From Vibrio sinaloensis DSM 21326 (GTDB lineage: Bacteria; Pseudomonadota; Gammaproteobacteria; Enterobacterales; Vibrionaceae): a stretch of DNA of 64,000 bases. Location: positions 62,001 through 126,000 of the forward strand of contig NZ_AEVT01000074.1 of NCBI RefSeq assembly GCF_000189275.1. Direction: 5' to 3'. Of the stretch, positions 16,573 through 25,768 are shown piece by piece. Position 1 is the first letter of the stretch. Each line of letters begins with the position of its first letter. Both the position numbers and the translations under genes were made by a program. Below the pieces are notes generated by a model. The model had not been told where the DNA came from, made no database searches, and was given only the letters and a program-made list of their open reading frames with translations.

Positions 16573-18528
16573 ATGAAACAGATTTGGCTTTTGCTAGCCT
16601 TCTTGTGGCTAAGCGTCAGTGTACAGGCAAACGAACTTCCAACCTCTACAACACCTGAGTGGGTTAAAACTCAGACGTTCGAAGTGGCCACTCAACGGCG
16701 AGACCGTGTGGATGGTAGCGTTTATATGTTGGTCTCTAACCAAAACAACTATCTGCTACCGAAACCTACCTTTTATAGCCGCTATGTCACTCAAGCGGTA
16801 AACGCTGAAGGGGTCGAAAGTAACTCGCAAATAACCATTGATTTTGATCCTAGCTACCAAGAGGTTGTATTTCATGACATCACGGTTTGGCGGGATGGGA
16901 AAGCGTCTGACCGCATGGCTACAACGGAGGTGAAGCGTTTTAAGCGTGAAGAAGAGCTAGAAAAACTGCTTTATAGTGGCCAAGAAACCTATTATCTCGT
17001 GATCAATGATGTGAAGGCCGGTGATGTGATTGATTATAGTTATTCAATTGCGGGTCTTAACCCTGTGTTTAACGGCTACGTTGATAACTGGATCAAGTTG
17101 GGTTGGAGCGTACCGGTGCTAAAAACTTATGCGCGCATACTTACACCGGAAAATCAGTCATTCAATGTGAGTCGTTATGGGGATAGCGAACATTTTGAGT
17201 CCCGCGTTGAAAAACACGATGGTTATACTGAATATGAGTTTTTTGATGGCCGCCGAGCGTACAGCTATCTGAATGAACCGGATCAACCGCAATGGTTTAT
17301 TGAGTATCCATACCTCAACATCTCAAACTATCAAAGTTGGCAAGAAGTTGTTGATTGGGCACTGCCTTACTATGTGATCGATACTCAGGGCGAGCAGTTC
17401 AATCAAGCTATTGATGAGCTCAAAAAGGAAACGGACACTAAGCAACAAATTGTCGCGGCAATTAAATTGGCGCAAGAGTCAATTCGTTACTTGGGGATGG
17501 AAAATGGTATTGGGTCACACGCACCTCGTCAGCCCGAGCAAATTTTGCAACAAGGCTATGGAGACTGCAAAGACAAAACATTACTACTGACTGCTTTGCT
17601 TCGTGCTATCGGGGTTGAGGCGCATCCTGCTCTTGTTAGCACGTCCTTTCGCGACCATTTGACGGAGCAACCCTCAGGCCACAGTGCCTTTAACCATGTC
17701 ATTGTTACTTTTGAGTTTGCTGGAAAGCAGTTTTGGGTTGACCCAACTCAAACGGGTCTTTCTGATAGCTTAGCGACGTTAACTCAGTCTGAGTTGGGTT
17801 ATGGCCTCATCATTAAACCCGGCCAGACTAAGCCAACCAAAATCAACACGACCAATGTCAACGAAGTGGTGACATCGTCTACCTTTGATGTCAAACCACA
17901 CAAAGACGGCACTGCGACTCTGTTTGTTGAGACAACTTACAAAGGTAAACAAGCTGATCGAATGAGACGTTATTTAACGGCGAACTCGATCGAGCAGGTC
18001 ATGGATGAATTCGAAGGTTACTACAACAAGCATTACGACGGCATTAGCGCATCTGAGCGATTTGGCTACACCGATGACAGAGAGAAAAACGAGCTGCAAA
18101 TGACTGAGAGCTATGGCATCGAAAAAATGTGGTATCTAAATGAAGAAGACGATGAGCAGTTTGAAGTCTATGCTGATGTGATTGATAGCACTATTTATCT
18201 GTCAGAGCAAAAACGTCGTGAGACACCGTTTTATATTGGTCGCCCCGTCAAAGTGGTGCAAACTCTTGTGATCGATCTGCCGTCAGAGTGGACCATTGAG
18301 GGAGACGATATTAACGTGTCTAACGAAGTGTTCGATTTTTCATTGAAAGTGTCTGGCGAAAACGATGGTTGGTTATCAAAGCTATCCAAAACTTATCGCA
18401 AAGCGCAGATAGAGTATGTATTTAACCGTAAGAAAACCGATGTAATGCCTGATGGCCTGAAAGCTTACAACAAGCAACTCGAGAAAGCCTCAGAAAACGT
18501 CGTGTATCAGTTTACTAGTTACGAATAA
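16573..18528 (+). CDS. Exported DUF3857/transglutaminase-like domain protein
   Basis: A 651-residue protein with a Sec signal peptide (ending VQA near residue 19-20), so periplasmic or surface. The N-terminal half (about 45-250) fits DUF3857, and the middle is a transglutaminase-like cysteine-protease fold: Cys332 in YGDCKDKTLLLTALLR, His375 in SAFNHVIV and Asp390 in FWVDPTQ form the expected catalytic triad. The C-terminal third (about 420-651) is beta-rich. Family members are common in Gram-negatives but without an agreed substrate. It sits between the dct transporter and dctBD with its own upstream region, so a link to dicarboxylate use is not implied. Confidence 0.85.
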   Translation: MKQIWLLLAFLWLSVSVQANELPTSTTPEWVKTQTFEVATQRRDRVDGSVYMLVSNQNNYLLPKPTFYSRYVTQAVNAEGVESNSQITIDFDPSYQEVVFHDITVWRDGKASDRMATTEVKRFKREEELEKLLYSGQETYYLVINDVKAGDVIDYSYSIAGLNPVFNGYVDNWIKLGWSVPVLKTYARILTPENQSFNVSRYGDSEHFESRVEKHDGYTEYEFFDGRRAYSYLNEPDQPQWFIEYPYLNISNYQSWQEVVDWALPYYVIDTQGEQFNQAIDELKKETDTKQQIVAAIKLAQESIRYLGMENGIGSHAPRQPEQILQQGYGDCKDKTLLLTALLRAIGVEAHPALVSTSFRDHLTEQPSGHSAFNHVIVTFEFAGKQFWVDPTQTGLSDSLATLTQSELGYGLIIKPGQTKPTKINTTNVNEVVTSSTFDVKPHKDGTATLFVETTYKGKQADRMRRYLTANSIEQVMDEFEGYYNKHYDGISASERFGYTDDREKNELQMTESYGIEKMWYLNEEDDEQFEVYADVIDSTIYLSEQKRRETPFYIGRPVKVVQTLVIDLPSEWTIEGDDINVSNEVFDFSLKVSGENDGWLSKLSKTYRKAQIEYVFNRKKTDVMPDGLKAYNKQLEKASENVVYQFTSYE

Positions 18529-18539
18529 CCCACTTACCT

Positions 18540-18566
18540 TAAGCCCTACTCAGTCAGTGGGGCTTA
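18540..18566. terminator. Terminator between convergent genes
   Basis: TAAGCCCTAC pairs with GTGGGGCTTA around TCAGTCA. The T tail is weak on the plus side. Confidence 0.6.
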
Positions 18567-18581
18567 TCCATTTCTTACTCG

Positions 18582-19922
18582 CTAATTACTCTTATAGCTG
18601 CTTTTGTCGATTCCGTATTTTTGCATCTTGTCATACAAAGTCTTGCGAGCGATTTGTAAAGCTTCAAGCGTTTCGTTGATCCTACCGTTGTGATTAGTTA
18701 GCGCTTGTTCAATCAGCGCCTTTTCAAATTCTGCCACTTGAAGTGCTAATGGCAGTGAGTCGCTGCTTGGCTGAGTTGGGTTGAGATGTCCTAAGTTACC
18801 AAGAAGAACGAAACGTTCGGCGCTGTTACGTAGCTCCCGAACATTGCCTGGCCAATCGTGGCTCATCAAGGTCTGCAAGTCGGCCTCTGGTAGGGCGTTA
18901 GCGGCTTTACCATAGCGGGACGCTGCGACCAGCAGAAAGTGATGAAATAGGGCAGGAATATCCTCTTTACGTTGTCTAAGAGGAGGAAGATCTAGCGTTA
19001 CCACATTGAGGCGATAGTAGAGATCTTCGCGAAACTCTCCCGCGGCAGCAGCCTTCTTAAGGTCAACTTTGGTCGCGGCAATAACGCGAATATCGACAGG
19101 AACTAATTCATTTGAACCAACGCGTTCAATGACCCTTTCTTGTAGTACTCGTAGCAATCGAATCTGCGCCTGCATCGGCATTGACTCAATTTCATCAAGG
19201 AATAAGGTCCCGCCTTGGGCATGTTCAAACTTACCGATGCGCTTCGCATCGGCACCTGTAAACGCCCCTTTTTCATGACCGTACAATTCGCTTTCGATCA
19301 GATTCTCCGGAACTGCGCCACAGTTGATCGCGACAAAATTAGCTTCGCGCCTTGAGCTTTGTTCATGGATAGAGCGAGCAAACAGTTCTTTACCCGTGCC
19401 AGTCTCACCAAACAAAAGAATGTCGGCGTTGGTGTCAGCAATATGGGAAATGGTATCGCGTAGCATTTGTATTGAGGTGGTATCACCGATGATTCTTGGT
19501 CCGAGCGTTTGGCTTGCTTTTAAGCTACGTTTTAACTCCTGGTTTTCAAGTGTTAATTGGCGCTTTTCTAAGGCTCTGTTGGTGGTATCGATTAAACGAT
19601 CAATGGCAAAAGGCTTTTCAATAAAGTCATAGGCCCCATTTTGTAGGGCGTTGACGGCCATCGAGATATCTCCGTGACCTGTAATCAAAATTACCGGAAC
19701 ATCATTATCTTGTTTTAGCACGGTGGAGAGTAAGTTTTCACCGGATAGCCCAGGAAGGCAGATATCGGTAATCACAACTTTAGGCATTCCTTGCTGCTTG
19801 ATCGCGATGATGGCGTCTTCTGCATTGGCAAAAAAGCGTGCTGAAATCTCTTCAAGCTCGAAACTTTGCTCTATCGCTAAACGAATATCGCTTTCGTCAT
19901 CAATAAAAAACACATCGTGCAT
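18582..19922 (-). CDS. dctD: Sigma-54-dependent response regulator for C4-dicarboxylate transport
   Basis: A 446-residue enhancer-binding activator. The receiver domain carries phospho-acceptor Asp53 (VVITDICLPGLSG) and the KPF lysine (FIEKPFAIDRL). The central AAA+ domain has Walker A GETGTGKE, the sigma-54 contact loop GAFTGA, Walker B GGTLFLDEIESM and arginine-finger region. A Fis-type helix-turn-helix closes the protein (NETLEALQIARKTLYDKMQ). Phosphorylated by DctB, it should open the sigma-54 promoter found upstream of dctP about 5.4 kb away. Its start overlaps the dctB stop by one base (TAATG). Confidence 0.95.
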   Translation of the reverse strand: MHDVFFIDDESDIRLAIEQSFELEEISARFFANAEDAIIAIKQQGMPKVVITDICLPGLSGENLLSTVLKQDNDVPVILITGHGDISMAVNALQNGAYDFIEKPFAIDRLIDTTNRALEKRQLTLENQELKRSLKASQTLGPRIIGDTTSIQMLRDTISHIADTNADILLFGETGTGKELFARSIHEQSSRREANFVAINCGAVPENLIESELYGHEKGAFTGADAKRIGKFEHAQGGTLFLDEIESMPMQAQIRLLRVLQERVIERVGSNELVPVDIRVIAATKVDLKKAAAAGEFREDLYYRLNVVTLDLPPLRQRKEDIPALFHHFLLVAASRYGKAANALPEADLQTLMSHDWPGNVRELRNSAERFVLLGNLGHLNPTQPSSDSLPLALQVAEFEKALIEQALTNHNGRINETLEALQIARKTLYDKMQKYGIDKSSYKSN

Positions 19923-21730
19923 TAGCTTTCCTTGGTTTTCACTTGGCTTTCAGGTCGGGCGACAGGCAGGCGCATTGTGAATCGAGCTCCCCCCAGAGGC
20001 GATTGGCTAACACTCAGTTGACCGTGCATCGCTTGGATAATTTGCTGTGAGATCGATAATCCCAACCCGAGTCCATTCTTCTTGGTGGTATAAAAAGGCT
20101 CGAACAATTGATGAGCCTGCTTACTATCTATTCCTGGCCCGTTATCATCAATGTAGATATCAACGAACTCGCCGAATTGCGCGCTGGAGAGTTGCACTTG
20201 GCGTTCGGGTAAATCGGCGACGGCCTGGGCTGCGTTGGTCAGGAGGTTGATTAAAACCTGCTCAACTTGAATGGCGTTAATTTCTGCTCGAACATTTAAG
20301 TTGTCGACATTAACCGTTAGCTCTACTCGATAGCTTTTGATTTGCGGCGCGACCAATTCTTTTGCCGAAATAACGATAGGGGTCAGCTCCATTAAATGAA
20401 CGTCATTGCTGTCGGACTTGCGAGTAAAGGATTTTAATTGGCTACTAATTTTTGCCATGCGATCCGTTAAGCTAGATACACGTGATAAGTTTTCGTCGAC
20501 ACGATCGAGTTTCTGCTTGGCCAAAAATCGACGCCCATTATCTGCAAAGCTACGAATGGCGGCTAATGGGTTGTTCAATTCATGGCTAATGCTGGCAGAC
20601 ATCTGACCAAGTACTGCAAGTTTTGCGGCTTGAATCAACTCGTTTTGTGTTTGTCTGAGTGCATTTTCTGTACGAGCTCTTTCCGACACTTCAGCCTGCA
20701 GCTCGGCAGTGCGTTCCATGACCAAAAACTCAAGTTTCTGCTTGGCTTCGGATTGTAATTGCTCAAATTGACGTTTTTTCTGATGTCTCTGGTAAGTCAA
20801 TTGCAAGGTTAGCAAAGCGATGACGAATAACAAGGTTAAAATAAGCGCAAAGCTGAGTGTGGACCAAAATAGAGTGACTTTTTCCGTTACCACTCGGATA
20901 GTTAAGTCAAGCTGAGGAAAAGGGCGACTCGATACAAGGTAGTCGTCTTTGAACCAACCAGAGTGAGGGTTTTGCAACTCTGAGTGTGCTGAGTCTAGAT
21001 CACCAATTAAGCCTAATGAGCGAATTGGCGTATCAAGGTACTGACGACTGTTGGTTATTTTGCTTCGGTCTTGTTCACTCAATGTCGTTAAACTTTTGAA
21101 CAGCCAGTTGGGGTTACTCGACATAAATACGACATCATAGTTGTCTGTTGCGACGAAGGTACTTTGTTTAGCCTTCCAGTTTCCCTCTATCGCAGACAAA
21201 TCCATCTTGACGACAACCACCCCGATAGCATCAGCGGCATAGATGACAGGAAAGGAGTAATAGTATCCTCGTTGCCCTGACGTTGAACCCAAAGCAAAGT
21301 ACTGGCTGGATTCGCCTTGAATAGCATCAGAATAGTAGGGTCGCCAAGCAAAGTTCTTACCGATGAACGAACGATCGAGATTCCAGTTACTGGCAGCAAT
21401 TGTGTTACCCCACTGGTCGAGCAAATAAGTATCGGCAGCTTGAATAATGTTATTGACGTTTTCTAAATAACGGTTGGTCAGATCAATTTGGGCTGGATTG
21501 TTGGGTTGTTTTAATACCGACACCAGTTCTTGGTCTTCTGCGAGTAGTTGAGGCAGGTGCGCGTACTTATCGAGTTTTGAATAGACATGGCTTGAGAAGC
21601 GATCTAACTGCGCTTGGTGTTGATCGAGCAGCGATTGGTAGTTGTAGTTCCATACCCAGCGAGAACCTAAAATTAGGCAGAGCAAATAGCACAGCAACAG
21701 GTAGAAATGGGCACGACGAAATGGCGACAT
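19922..21730 (-). CDS. dctB: C4-dicarboxylate sensor histidine kinase
   Basis: A 602-residue inner-membrane kinase. It has a membrane helix near the N-terminus, a periplasmic double-PAS (Cache-type) sensor of about 250 residues, a second membrane helix (about 285-305) and a cytoplasmic coiled coil. The H-box is SASISHELNNPLAAIRSFAD with His383, followed by N-box NLLTNAAQAVAD, IDDNGPGI and GLGLGLSI. The frame is open upstream to 21913, but the ATG at 21730 has GGAGA six bases before it and gives a normal N-terminus, so I chose it. It phosphorylates DctD. A perfect inverted repeat lies about 47-82 bases upstream. Confidence 0.93.
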   Translation of the reverse strand: MSPFRRAHFYLLLCYLLCLILGSRWVWNYNYQSLLDQHQAQLDRFSSHVYSKLDKYAHLPQLLAEDQELVSVLKQPNNPAQIDLTNRYLENVNNIIQAADTYLLDQWGNTIAASNWNLDRSFIGKNFAWRPYYSDAIQGESSQYFALGSTSGQRGYYYSFPVIYAADAIGVVVVKMDLSAIEGNWKAKQSTFVATDNYDVVFMSSNPNWLFKSLTTLSEQDRSKITNSRQYLDTPIRSLGLIGDLDSAHSELQNPHSGWFKDDYLVSSRPFPQLDLTIRVVTEKVTLFWSTLSFALILTLLFVIALLTLQLTYQRHQKKRQFEQLQSEAKQKLEFLVMERTAELQAEVSERARTENALRQTQNELIQAAKLAVLGQMSASISHELNNPLAAIRSFADNGRRFLAKQKLDRVDENLSRVSSLTDRMAKISSQLKSFTRKSDSNDVHLMELTPIVISAKELVAPQIKSYRVELTVNVDNLNVRAEINAIQVEQVLINLLTNAAQAVADLPERQVQLSSAQFGEFVDIYIDDNGPGIDSKQAHQLFEPFYTTKKNGLGLGLSISQQIIQAMHGQLSVSQSPLGGARFTMRLPVARPESQVKTKES

Positions 21731-22244
21731 GATGTCTCCGTAATAAAGCTCTACAACACAGGCTATAGGGTAATGTTTTTTGTTACAGCTGTGTTTAAAG
21801 CTGTAACAAAAATGAGTAATAAAACCGGACTTAGATCTACTTTTCTTGCTTAATTCGAAAAAAAGGCTAGTTTCTCTTGAAAAAGCTATTAATGTCCCCA
21901 TTTCTGGAGACATTAGCTGCTTTATTGATTCTTTTTTTAGCAGTTAAGTGAGTTTTTAGGTTAATCCCCTAGCTATCGTAGGGATCGGCTCGACAGCTAT
22001 CGACTAGCTCGGTAGAATGCTGCGTCTAAATTTTTATCCTGAGGCTAATCGGAGATACCTTTCGCGGAATGTTGTTTCGCAAAGATATCGCTAATTAGTC
22101 CGGTAACTGATTTACTCGGTTATCGATACTCGATATACGAAGAGTACTCACAGAGTACAAACAAGGATGGGTCCTAACACCTGTTTTTGGTTTTTAGGGC
22201 ACATAAGCTCAGTAGCACTGAGCCAGTTTTGAGGTTAATGAATA
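21731..22244. other. Divergent intergenic region: dctB upstream region and long tig leader
   Basis: On the dctB side, TTTTTGTTACAGCT (21777-21790) and AGCTGTAACAAAAA (21799-21812) form a perfect 14-base inverted repeat. On the tig side there are several hairpins: an imperfect long pairing of about 22043-22102, GGTAAC/GTTATC near 22110-22125, GTACTC/GAGTAC (22144-22158), CCTAA/TTAGG (22173-22198) and GCTCAGT/ACTGAGC (22207-22223). The leader could be a regulatory RNA. No protein is supported. Confidence 0.45.
21777..21812. promoter_or_regulatory. Perfect 14-base inverted repeat upstream of dctB
   Basis: The arms TTTTTGTTACAGCT and AGCTGTAACAAAAA are separated by eight bases. There is no T-run in the proper place for a terminator of either neighbour, so an operator or 5'-leader hairpin of dctBD is more likely. 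It shares GTTACA/TGTAAC with the repeat upstream of gtsA. Confidence 0.55.
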
Positions 22245-23549
22245 ATGCAAGTTACTGTTGAAACTCTAGAGGGCCTAGAGCGCCGTCTTAACATTACTGT
22301 TCCAGCTGCAAACATCGAAGACGCTGTAACAGCTGAACTACGCAACATCGCAAAAAACCGTCGTTTCGATGGTTTCCGTAAAGGCAAAGTACCTCTAAAA
22401 ATGGTTGCGAAGATGTACGGCAAAGCAGTACGTCAAGACGTTATGGGTGAAGTAATGCAACGTCACTTCATCGAAGCGATCGTGAAAGAGAAAATCAACC
22501 CAGCAGGCGCACCAACTTTCGCTCCAGTTGAAAACAAAGAAGGTGAAGACCTAGTATTCAACGCAACTTTTGAAGTTTACCCAGAAGTTGAGCTAAAAGG
22601 CCTAGAGAACATTGCGGTAGAAAAACCAACAACTGAAGTACAAGACGCTGACGTTGAAGAGATGATTGAAACGCTACGTAAGCAGCAAGCATCTTGGGTT
22701 GAAGTTGAAGAAGCGGCTGAAGAAGGCAAGCGCGCAACGATCGACTTCGTTGGTTCTATCGACGGTGAAGAGTTTGAAGGCGGTAAAGCTGAGAACTTCC
22801 CACTAGAAATGGGCGCAGGTCGCATGATCCCTGGTTTTGAAGACGGTATCGCAGGTAAGACTGCTGGTATGGAATTCGACATCGACGTGACTTTCCCAGA
22901 AGATTACCACGCTGAAAACCTAAAAGGTAAAGCAGCGAAGTTCGCTATCAAAGTGAACAAAGTTGAAGCTCGTGAACTACCAGAACTAAACGACGAGTTC
23001 GTTTCTAAGTTCGGTGTTGCTGAAGGTGGCGTTGACGCACTTAAAGCTGAAGTTCGTAAGAACATGGAGCGCGAACTTAAGCAAGCAATTAAGAACCGCA
23101 TCAAAGAGCAAGCAATTGACGGTCTAGTTAAAGAAAACGACATCGACGTTCCTGCTGCACTAATCGATCAAGAAATCGGTACTCTACGTCAGCAAGCGGC
23201 TCAACGTTTCGGCGGTAACCCAGAAGCTGCTGAGCAACTTCCACGTGAACTGTTTGAAGAGCAAGCTAAGCGTCGCGTAGTTGTTGGTCTTCTTCTAGGT
23301 GAAGTGATCAAGTCTGAAGAGCTAAAAGCTGACGACGAAAAAGTAAAAGCGCTTATCGAAGAGATGGCGACTGCGTACGAAGATCCATCTGAAGTTGTTT
23401 CTTACTACGAGCAAAACGAGCAAATGATGAACAACATGCGCAACGTTGCTCTAGAAGAGCAAGCAATCGACGCTATCATCGCTAAAGCTCAGGTTTCTGA
23501 AAAAGAAGTTAGCTTCAACGAGCTAATGAACCAGCAGCCAGCAGCTTAA
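22245..23549 (+). CDS. tig: Trigger factor, ribosome-associated chaperone and peptidyl-prolyl isomerase
   Basis: A 434-residue protein that binds ribosomal protein L23 at the exit tunnel and shields nascent chains. The ribosome-docking motif GFRKGKVP lies near residue 45 in the N-terminal domain. The FKBP-like PPIase domain spans about 150-240 ([20 protein letters not shown], continuing to [15 protein letters not shown]), and the helical chaperone arms make up the rest. Length matches E. coli (432). It heads the tig-clpP-clpX-lon block. Codon use is strongly biased to GCT/GTT/CTA/GAA, as expected of an abundant protein. Confidence 0.98.
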   Translation: MQVTVETLEGLERRLNITVPAANIEDAVTAELRNIAKNRRFDGFRKGKVPLKMVAKMYGKAVRQDVMGEVMQRHFIEAIVKEKINPAGAPTFAPVENKEGEDLVFNATFEVYPEVELKGLENIAVEKPTTEVQDADVEEMIETLRKQQASWVEVEEAAEEGKRATIDFVGSIDGEEFEGGKAENFPLEMGAGRMIPGFEDGIAGKTAGMEFDIDVTFPEDYHAENLKGKAAKFAIKVNKVEARELPELNDEFVSKFGVAEGGVDALKAEVRKNMERELKQAIKNRIKEQAIDGLVKENDIDVPAALIDQEIGTLRQQAAQRFGGNPEAAEQLPRELFEEQAKRRVVVGLLLGEVIKSEELKADDEKVKALIEEMATAYEDPSEVVSYYEQNEQMMNNMRNVALEEQAIDAIIAKAQVSEKEVSFNELMNQQPAA

Positions 23550-23600
23550 TAAGCAATATCTTGCGTAGAAGGTTGACGAAGCGTTAACTATTCTGCTAAC

Positions 23601-23642
23601 AATGGTCCGTATGATATTTATCATCCGGGCCATTTATTTTAG
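23601..23642 (+). terminator. Hairpin after tig
   Basis: AATGGTCC pairs with GGGCCATT, with an inner ATGAT/ATCAT pair, followed by TATTTTA. It is probably a leaky terminator between tig and clpP. Confidence 0.6.
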
Positions 23643-23654
23643 GGACATAAGAAT

Positions 23655-24281
23655 ATGAGCTACCAAGAAAAAAATGCAATGTCGCCAATTCTAGACGCAC
23701 TAGTACCAATGGTGGTTGAACAGACTTCCCGTGGTGAACGTTCTTACGATATTTACTCTCGTTTGCTGAAAGAGCGCGTTATCTTTCTAACTGGTCAAGT
23801 TGAAGACCACATGGCAAACCTAGTCGTAGCGCAGCTGCTATTCCTAGAATCTGAAAATCCTGACAAAGATATTTTCTTATACATCAACTCACCAGGTGGC
23901 AGCGTTACGGCGGGTATGTCTATTTATGACACCATGCAGTTTATCAAGCCTAATGTGAGCACTGTTTGTATGGGACAAGCTTGTTCGATGGGTGCATTTC
24001 TACTTGCTGGTGGTGCTCCAGGTAAGCGTTACGTGCTACCAAACTCGCGCGTAATGATTCACCAACCACTGGGTGGTTTCCAAGGACAAGCGTCCGATAT
24101 TCAAATCCACGCTCAAGAAATCCTGACGATCAAGCAGAAGCTGAATAAGCTGCTTGCAGAGCACACAGGTCAACCACTAGAGGTGATTGAGCGTGATACC
24201 GACCGTGATAACTTTATGGCGGCTGATCAAGCTGTAGAGTACGGTTTGGTTGATGCAGTATTAAGCCATCGCGGTGAATAA
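23655..24281 (+). CDS. clpP: ATP-dependent Clp protease proteolytic subunit
   Basis: A 208-residue serine protease subunit that assembles into a double heptamer and degrades proteins fed by ClpX or ClpA. The catalytic Ser111 is in [11 protein letters not shown], His136 in VMIHQPLGG, and the acidic member in [13 protein letters not shown] near residue 185. The N-terminal segment is a short propeptide as in E. coli. A GGGA ribosome-binding site precedes the ATG. clpX follows 80 bases later. Confidence 0.98.
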   Translation: MSYQEKNAMSPILDALVPMVVEQTSRGERSYDIYSRLLKERVIFLTGQVEDHMANLVVAQLLFLESENPDKDIFLYINSPGGSVTAGMSIYDTMQFIKPNVSTVCMGQACSMGAFLLAGGAPGKRYVLPNSRVMIHQPLGGFQGQASDIQIHAQEILTIKQKLNKLLAEHTGQPLEVIERDTDRDNFMAADQAVEYGLVDAVLSHRGE

Positions 24282-24361
24282 TTGAGAACAAATTGTTTAG
24301 CGCAATTCGGTTTAAATTGATATACACTCAAATCATATGAGTAAGGCTAAGAGGTTAGCGA

Positions 24362-25645
24362 ATGACAGACAAAAGCAAAGAGAGCGGTAGTAGTAAGCTT
24401 CTTTACTGCTCTTTCTGCGGCAAAAGCCAGCACGAAGTTCGCAAGCTGATCGCCGGTCCATCCGTCTATATCTGTGACGAATGTGTCGATCTATGTAACG
24501 ATATTATTCGTGAAGAAATTAAAGATGTTCTACCGAAAAAACAATCGGAAGCGTTACCCGCTCCACGAGAAATTCGTGAACATCTAGATGACTATGTGAT
24601 CGGACAAGATTACGCTAAGAAAGTGCTAGCAGTAGCCGTTTACAACCACTACAAGCGTTTACGTAACGGCGATACGACAAGTGAAGGTGTGGAGCTTGGT
24701 AAGAGTAACATTCTTCTTATCGGTCCAACGGGTAGTGGTAAAACGCTATTGGCTGAAACCCTAGCTCGTTTCCTAGATGTACCTTTCACAATGGCAGACG
24801 CAACGACGCTAACTGAGGCGGGTTACGTTGGTGAAGATGTTGAAAACATCATTCAAAAACTGCTACAAAAATGTGATTACGATGTCGCTAAAGCAGAGCG
24901 CGGTATTGTTTACATCGACGAAATTGACAAGATTTCACGTAAAGCTGAAAACCCATCCATCACTCGTGATGTTTCAGGTGAAGGTGTTCAGCAAGCGTTG
25001 CTTAAACTAATCGAAGGTACCGTTGCTTCAGTGCCGCCACAAGGTGGTCGTAAGCATCCTCAGCAAGAGTTCTTACAGGTTGATACCTCTAAGATTCTAT
25101 TTATCTGTGGTGGCGCATTTGCTGGCCTAGATAAAGTCATTGAGCAACGTGTGGCAACAGGCACTGGGATTGGATTTGGCGCTGAAGTGCGTTCAAAAGA
25201 TGAAACGAAGACTGTCGGTGAATTGTTCACTCAGGTTGAACCTGAAGATTTGGTTAAGTACGGCCTTATCCCTGAGTTCATCGGTCGTCTACCAGTGACA
25301 ACCACTCTGACAGAGCTTGATGAAGATGCACTGATCCAGATTCTTTGTGAACCAAAGAACGCTTTGACTAAACAGTATGCAGCGTTGTTTGAACTCGAAG
25401 ATTCAGAGCTGGAGTTCCGCGAAGATGCGCTACGTGCTATTGCTAAGAAAGCGATGGAGCGTAAAACGGGTGCTCGTGGTCTACGTTCAATTCTGGAAAG
25501 TGTTCTGCTTGAAACCATGTATGAACTGCCTTCAATGAACGACGTGTCTAAAGTTGTGATTGATGAGTCAGTTATCAATGGTGAGTCAGAGCCATTGCTG
25601 ATTTACAGCAACGCAGATAACCAAGCTGCAGGTGCAGAATCGTAA
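24362..25645 (+). CDS. clpX: ClpX unfoldase, ATPase partner of ClpP
   Basis: A 427-residue AAA+ protein. The zinc-binding domain has Cys16, Cys19, Cys38 and Cys41, and Walker A GPTGSGKT is at 121-128. Other motifs are Walker [11 protein letters not shown], the pore loop GYVGEDVE, and the IGF loop ([10 protein letters not shown]) that docks on ClpP. It recognises substrates such as SsrA-tagged proteins and threads them into ClpP. It starts behind AGAGG and ends before a strong terminator. Confidence 0.98.
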   Translation: MTDKSKESGSSKLLYCSFCGKSQHEVRKLIAGPSVYICDECVDLCNDIIREEIKDVLPKKQSEALPAPREIREHLDDYVIGQDYAKKVLAVAVYNHYKRLRNGDTTSEGVELGKSNILLIGPTGSGKTLLAETLARFLDVPFTMADATTLTEAGYVGEDVENIIQKLLQKCDYDVAKAERGIVYIDEIDKISRKAENPSITRDVSGEGVQQALLKLIEGTVASVPPQGGRKHPQQEFLQVDTSKILFICGGAFAGLDKVIEQRVATGTGIGFGAEVRSKDETKTVGELFTQVEPEDLVKYGLIPEFIGRLPVTTTLTELDEDALIQILCEPKNALTKQYAALFELEDSELEFREDALRAIAKKAMERKTGARGLRSILESVLLETMYELPSMNDVSKVVIDESVINGESEPLLIYSNADNQAAGAES

Positions 25646-25673
25646 CTCGATTCACATAAATTGCTAAATCATT

Positions 25674-25704
25674 AAAGGAGGTAATCAATTACCTCCTTTT
25701 TTTT
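25674..25704 (+). terminator. Terminator after clpX
   Basis: AAAGGAGGTAAT pairs perfectly with ATTACCTCCTTT around CA and is followed by a run of T. Confidence 0.9.
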
Positions 25705-25711
25705 ATTCTTT

Positions 25712-25740
25712 CATTGAATCCAACCAATTAGCCCCCATAT
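25712..25740 (+). promoter_or_regulatory. Sigma-32 (heat-shock) promoter of lon
   Basis: CATTGAA (25712-25718), 14 bases, then CCCCATAT (25733-25740), against the consensus CTTGAAA-N13-15-CCCCATNT. The -10 element is essentially perfect. It ends 28 bases before the lon start codon. Confidence 0.8.
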
Positions 25741-25768
25741 ACTGCTCATAAGACTAAGCGGAAGAGAG

